Source: Cypionkella sp. (GTDB lineage Bacteria > Pseudomonadota > Alphaproteobacteria > Rhodobacterales > Rhodobacteraceae). From it: DNA of 48,549 bases. The translations under genes were made by a program, and so were the position numbers. Positions 44,793-48,549 of the stretch are shown piece by piece. A model generated the notes under the pieces. It did not search any database, had not been told where the DNA came from, and saw only the letters and a list, made by a program, of their open reading frames with translations. The DNA lies in contig NZ_JAQGKQ010000021.1 of NCBI RefSeq assembly GCF_028290025.1, positions 1-48,549 of the forward strand. The letters are read 5' to 3'. How positions within the stretch are numbered: position 1 is the stretch's first letter; each line of letters opens with the position of its first letter.

Positions 44793-45581
44793 ATGACCTT
44801 CACCCTCGCCACATGGAACATCAATTCGGTGCGTCTGCGCGAAGGGTTGGTTGCCAAGTTGATGGCGGACGAATCGCCGGATGTGCTGTGCTTGCAGGAA
44901 TGTAAAAGCCCGGTAGAGATGATCCCGGTCGAGCAGTTTCGAAGCCTTGGCTACCGCTACATGGTGGCGCGGGGGCAGAAGGGTTACAACGGCGTCGCGA
45001 TCATCTCAAAGCTGCCGATTGAGGATGTTGGCGGGCGCGATTTCGTCGCGATGGGCCATGCTCGGCACGTTGCGGCGCGGATGGAAAACGGCGTGGTGAT
45101 CCATAATTGCTATGTGCCGGCGGGGGGAGACATTCCAGATCGGGAGGTCAATGTGAAGTTCGGGCAGAAGCTGGATTTTCTGACCGAAATGCGCGATTGG
45201 TTTCATGGGGAGAAGCCGTCGAAGTCGATTTTGGTCGGCGATCTGAACATTGCGCCGCGTGAAGATGACGTCTGGAACCACAAGGCGCTGCTGAAGATCG
45301 TCAGCCATACGCCGATTGAGGTCGAGCATTTCGGTGCGGTGATGGACTCCGGCAACTGGGTTGACGTCACCCGCGCCGATATTCCGACGGGCAAATTGTA
45401 TAGCTGGTGGAGTTATCGTTCGCCCGAGTGGGATACCGCTGACAAAGGTCGGCGGCTTGATCACATCTGGGCTACCCCGGACATTGTCAGGGCCGCACAT
45501 GCCAGTCGGATTCTGCGTCCGGTGCGGGGATGGGTGCAGCCTTCGGACCATGCGCCAGTGTTCGCGACGTTTGATCTTTAG
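44793..45581 (+). CDS. xthA: Exodeoxyribonuclease III (AP endonuclease)
   Basis: The predicted protein is 262 residues of the ExoIII/APE1 family, which cuts DNA at abasic sites and removes damaged 3' ends in base-excision repair. Motifs are all present: TWNINSVRLR, LQECK (metal Glu), GYNGVAIISK, YVPAGGD, VGDLNIAP (catalytic Asp-Asn), DTADKGRRLDHIWAT, and the final PSDHAPVFATF (catalytic His). The start at 44793 follows AAGGAG by 6 bases, so the longer upstream frame through the sRNA is rejected. Confidence 0.96.
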   Translation: MTFTLATWNINSVRLREGLVAKLMADESPDVLCLQECKSPVEMIPVEQFRSLGYRYMVARGQKGYNGVAIISKLPIEDVGGRDFVAMGHARHVAARMENGVVIHNCYVPAGGDIPDREVNVKFGQKLDFLTEMRDWFHGEKPSKSILVGDLNIAPREDDVWNHKALLKIVSHTPIEVEHFGAVMDSGNWVDVTRADIPTGKLYSWWSYRSPEWDTADKGRRLDHIWATPDIVRAAHASRILRPVRGWVQPSDHAPVFATFDL

Positions 45582-45696
45582 GGCGATTCCTGCGCGTCTC
45601 CCAGTTGGGAGTGACTTGGGTTTGTGTGAGTAGTTCTGGCATTTTTTACAACATATTGTGTTTAGCGATGCAACGACCCGGTTAACGGCCAATTCG

Positions 45697-46524
45697 TCAA
45701 CGACCGCGCGTCCAGTCTTGACCAGACTTGAGACGCACCGCCAGCGATACGGCGGCATAGGTCGCAAAACCCACCGGATCGCGTAGCGCCAGCGCCAGCA
45801 GGCGGGCTTTGCCGAGGGGAGCTTTGGCCTCGCGCGCCAGAAGGCCGGGAAAAAGCCTGTCAACCTCGGTAACGCCCGCATCTTGCCGCCTGCGCACCCG
45901 GGTCAGGGCGGCAAAGCCTTCAATCATCGGCCATTGGTATGTCGCTGGCACTTGCAGGCGTTCGTGCGGTTCAAATTGCAGGCGCGCGAAGGTGTCGTCC
46001 GAAATGATCGCCGGGAAATCCCCCCAGCGCGCGCGGCCTGCGGCGTTGGTGGCAAATAGACCATAACCCGGGGCGGAGCTTGTGGCGAAGGGCAGGCGTT
46101 GCCAGAACCGAGCATAAGAGCGGGTGACGGCGCTTTTGGCGCGGGGGATTTGGGCGGTTCCGGTGGCGTATAGCGCGGCAGTGCCGCCAAGGGCTGCGAT
46201 CAGTTCGACCATAAGATTGGGCGAGACGATCACATCCGCATCAAGATAGACCCGCAGCGGCGATTTGGCGATTTTGTCGCCCGCGTTCAAAGCGTTCGGT
46301 TTGCCGCCTTGCGGTAGGTCCAGAATGACCAATGCCCATCCCGCTGCCGCAGCTTGCGCGGTATAGCCCCGCGCCACCTCTGCAGTCGCATCGCGGCATC
46401 CGTTGGCAACGACGATACATTCGGCATTGATCGGGCCAGAGGCGAGCAACGCCGCGAGACAATCGCCAATGTATTCCGCCTCATTTGATGCCGGAATAAT
46501 CACGCTCAATCGCGGGGTCAGCAC
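45697..46524 (-). CDS. Family 2 glycosyltransferase
   Basis: The predicted protein has 275 residues. The GT-A fold is clear: LSVIIPASNEAEYIGDCLAA at the start, IVVANGCRDATAEVARGY, and the metal-binding DxD in VYLDADVIVS, then an acceptor region with DDTFARLQFEPHERL. It transfers a sugar from a nucleotide donor to a polysaccharide, lipid or protein acceptor. A GTG at 46524 is chosen as the start because it overlaps the stop of the upstream gene (GTGCTGA), implying coupling; AAAGG lies about 9 bases upstream. An earlier ATG at 46602 would overlap that gene by more than 80 bases. It pairs with the large SGNH/glycosidase-like gene. Confidence 0.87.
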   Translation of the reverse strand: MLTPRLSVIIPASNEAEYIGDCLAALLASGPINAECIVVANGCRDATAEVARGYTAQAAAAGWALVILDLPQGGKPNALNAGDKIAKSPLRVYLDADVIVSPNLMVELIAALGGTAALYATGTAQIPRAKSAVTRSYARFWQRLPFATSSAPGYGLFATNAAGRARWGDFPAIISDDTFARLQFEPHERLQVPATYQWPMIEGFAALTRVRRRQDAGVTEVDRLFPGLLAREAKAPLGKARLLALALRDPVGFATYAAVSLAVRLKSGQDWTRGR

Positions 46525-48549
46525 GTGATGCAGCCTTTCGCCAAGGCATCCCAACGCGGATTGTTGTCGCCAAGATGCCGCAGCGCCCCCCACGAGCCCC
46601 ATTTATTGGGCCGATACACATCGACGAAAGCATTGAACGGTTGATCGGAGATCATCTGCCAGCCCGCCAACAACTCCGCATAAAGCGCGCCCATTTCGGG
46701 GGTGAAATTGAAATGCGTGAAAAATGCCGTCAACTGCTCATCATCGACCGCAGAGCCATAGCCCACCACATGACTGCCGCCCTCATACATCATCAGTTTT
46801 AGCCCACGCTCGGCGGCAATCGCGGCGTGATGGGGCAAAGTTTCAGCCAGCATCTGCGTCAGGCTGTTCGCGGGGTTGCCCGTCACCGAGCCATCGCGCA
46901 ACTCTTGGCCTGCCAGTTTATCGGCGAGATCATAGCGATGTGCGGCGAAATAGGGTTCAGCTTCGAGCCCGGTAAGGCGTTGCGCCGCGATATCTTTGCG
47001 AGCGGCATCGGCGGATTGCTTTAGCCAATCTTTCACCGTGACATATTTCTGATCACCACCCAGTTCAGCGCTGAAATACCCCGTCACCGCATAGGCATCG
47101 AAGCTTTCAACCGGCGCTGGCAAGCCTTCGGCGACCACCAAGGGCGCGTCCAAGATCTGCCCCTCTAACCCGAGCCAGCCGGTCTGCACCGCGACAATAC
47201 GGGTCAGGCGGTTGGGGGCGTCTTTGAACATCTCAGACCAAATACCCATCACCTGCGCCGCGCGCAGACCGTAGAATTGCACCCAAGTTTTATCCTGCCC
47301 CCAGCGCGCAATGCCTTGTTCCTCGGCCCAACGGGCTTGGGCGAACTGCCAGTTCCAGACTTCGTTGGAGTATTCCACTTGCGCTTTAAGTGAGGGGTCT
47401 AACTGGTCATGCGCGATCTGGGCATAGGTTCGGATCAGATCATCCGAGGCCAGATGCGGCATTGTGAACCACGGGTCGGCGTGCAGTTCATTGGCCAGAG
47501 CGACCATGACTTCGACGGGAACGCCATTGCGGGCATAGGAGTAATCGTCGGGTTTGGGGCGATCTTTGGTTTCGGAAAGGGGGGAATCGTTGGTCATCAT
47601 CCAGTCCATGAAGCGGACGCCTTTGACGCCACGGATGCGAGCCAGCCAATCGGGGTTGAAGATTGCACCCCCCGCAAGCATTTGCGCACGTGAGGCGCGG
47701 ACGACGACGATATCATGGATCGGATCGGTGGCATCCAACGCGAGCAAAGTGATCGCGACGAGGCCCTCGCCGGGGGTATAATCGAACAGCACGCGGCCCG
47801 GAGTTTCTTCGACAACCTGCGGGCGGCCTTCGACTTTCAGGGTGCCTTTGCCTTGATAGGTCAGCAGATAGCGCCCGGCGACCCCCGCAGCATCTTCGGG
47901 CAGATCAGTCAGGATGAGCGTGGAGATTTTCGCCAGCTGGGGCGGGATTTTGGTGGGCCAGCCATGCGGCCCTAACGCCCCGGCTTTGGCGAGATCGGCC
48001 TCGGTCCAGCCGCCGAATTGATCTGGCAGATGGCCGATCCATGGCCGTGCGGTTTTCATCAGATTTAAGAAAGGTTGTTGGACAGACCAATCGTTTACGC
48101 CCGCCAGACCCAATGCGAGATGGGTGTTGGTGATCGGCTTGAATGCAGGGAAGGGAGGGTCTTGTGTATCTGGCGCTGTTGCCACGGCAACAACAGGCTG
48201 CACTATTGCAGGCGCAAGCCGGGCCGCGATTTGACCGGGCACGTAAGCCTCCAACGCCTCCCAAGCGATGCGTTGAAACGCTTCCGCCTGCTGTTGCGTG
48301 ATCACCGCATCGCGAGAGGTCCACGCCCGCGTCACCTTGGCAGGCACGCCTTGCGGGCTTTTACCAACAATCGCAGCCGCTTGCACCATGGCGACGAAAT
48401 ACAGACCCTTGCCGCTCAGGTGAATGTCATCGCTGAACATCTCTTTAATGTCGCTGACACCCGGCATATGCCCTGCTTTGATCTCATCGGCGAGATGCCC
48501 CATCGCCTGACCCACCGGCAGCAGTTTCACCTCATGCCCAGCTTTGGCC
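46518..48549 (-). CDS. Large SGNH-hydrolase/glycosidase-like protein, 5' end beyond the window
   Basis: The frame runs off the right edge, so only the C-terminal 676 residues are visible. The first visible part (LLPVGQAMGHLADEI, FSDDIHLSGKGLYFVAMVQA) resembles the last block of an SGNH/GDSL hydrolase, with the Asp-x-x-His pair in DDIH. A linker precedes a second domain with FGGWTEADLAKAGALGPHGW and VEYSNEVWNWQFAQARW, where the Asn-Glu resembles the acid/base of clan A glycosidases, and LMMYEGGSHVVG, whose Glu could be the nucleophile. A polysaccharide deacylase plus hydrolase is a reasonable inference. The glycosyltransferase gene overlaps its stop. Confidence 0.75.
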   Translation of the reverse strand, partial: AKAGHEVKLLPVGQAMGHLADEIKAGHMPGVSDIKEMFSDDIHLSGKGLYFVAMVQAAAIVGKSPQGVPAKVTRAWTSRDAVITQQQAEAFQRIAWEALEAYVPGQIAARLAPAIVQPVVAVATAPDTQDPPFPAFKPITNTHLALGLAGVNDWSVQQPFLNLMKTARPWIGHLPDQFGGWTEADLAKAGALGPHGWPTKIPPQLAKISTLILTDLPEDAAGVAGRYLLTYQGKGTLKVEGRPQVVEETPGRVLFDYTPGEGLVAITLLALDATDPIHDIVVVRASRAQMLAGGAIFNPDWLARIRGVKGVRFMDWMMTNDSPLSETKDRPKPDDYSYARNGVPVEVMVALANELHADPWFTMPHLASDDLIRTYAQIAHDQLDPSLKAQVEYSNEVWNWQFAQARWAEEQGIARWGQDKTWVQFYGLRAAQVMGIWSEMFKDAPNRLTRIVAVQTGWLGLEGQILDAPLVVAEGLPAPVESFDAYAVTGYFSAELGGDQKYVTVKDWLKQSADAARKDIAAQRLTGLEAEPYFAAHRYDLADKLAGQELRDGSVTGNPANSLTQMLAETLPHHAAIAAERGLKLMMYEGGSHVVGYGSAVDDEQLTAFFTHFNFTPEMGALYAELLAGWQMISDQPFNAFVDVYRPNKWGSWGALRHLGDNNPRWDALAKGCITC

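Noticed and set aside
45598..45611. Short CTCCCA/TGGGAG hairpin after xthA
   Set aside because: A 6-base stem with a 2-base loop and no T-run is too weak to call a terminator.

Overview
The window looks like a chromosomal segment of an alphaproteobacterium of the Rhodobacteraceae (Roseobacter/Rhodobacter group). The evidence is gene content and protein style: a CenR-like response regulator, a VPLPA-CTERM protein, a Rhodobacter-type porin, a Hint-domain protein, a DUF3576-leuS-lptE-holA neighbourhood, a succinylase-type lysine pathway, and high GC. No rRNA, tRNA, CRISPR array, insertion sequence or prophage was seen. All functions are assigned from motifs and family knowledge; no database search was run.

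Layout. 1-4.6 kb: the 3' end of a type VI secretion ATPase (clpV/tssH) facing a membrane-anchored protein that carries both an M23 peptidase and a lytic-transglycosylase-like domain, then a DUF1036 protein. 4.6-5.5 kb: about 900 bases without a confident gene. 5.5-12.3 kb: a LOG-family hydrolase, an SDR, dapD, a cupin, a small unknown protein, a frameshifted Hint gene, a possible small gene, and dapE. 12.4-16.5 kb: a complete polyamine-type ABC transporter operon on the minus strand. 16.7-23 kb: minus-strand genes for a GAF protein, an HPP-CBS membrane protein, an unknown protein, holA, lptE and leuS. 23-30.6 kb: VPLPA-CTERM protein, DUF3576 lipoprotein, porin, YggS, an L,D-transpeptidase overlapping ribA, a CenR-like regulator, a candidate sRNA and an MFS exporter.

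30.6-44.5 kb is an iron and heme island. A plus-strand module (34-codon microORF, imelysin, di-heme oxidoreductase, second imelysin, DUF1513 Tat protein) is followed tail-to-tail by the minus-strand operon hmuR-exbB-exbD-tonB. Divergent from that operon runs hmuS-hmuT-hmuU-hmuV, then hemP. The genes predict heme capture at the outer membrane, TonB energisation, periplasmic binding, ATP-driven import and cytoplasmic heme handling. Two related dyads lie between hmuR and hmuS. A different, strongly conserved element of about 30 bases lies upstream of both the microORF-imelysin module and hemP, which suggests they are co-regulated.

The end of the window has a second candidate sRNA, xthA, and a minus-strand pair encoding a family 2 glycosyltransferase and a large SGNH/glycosidase-like protein that runs off the edge.

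The less ordinary signals are: two intergenic candidate sRNAs sharing an identical 17-base CCTCCC-containing motif directly before their terminators; the duplicated iron-locus element and its microORF; a dispersed palindrome-plus-GGATATTT element in intergenic gaps; and a one-base frameshift in the Hint gene.
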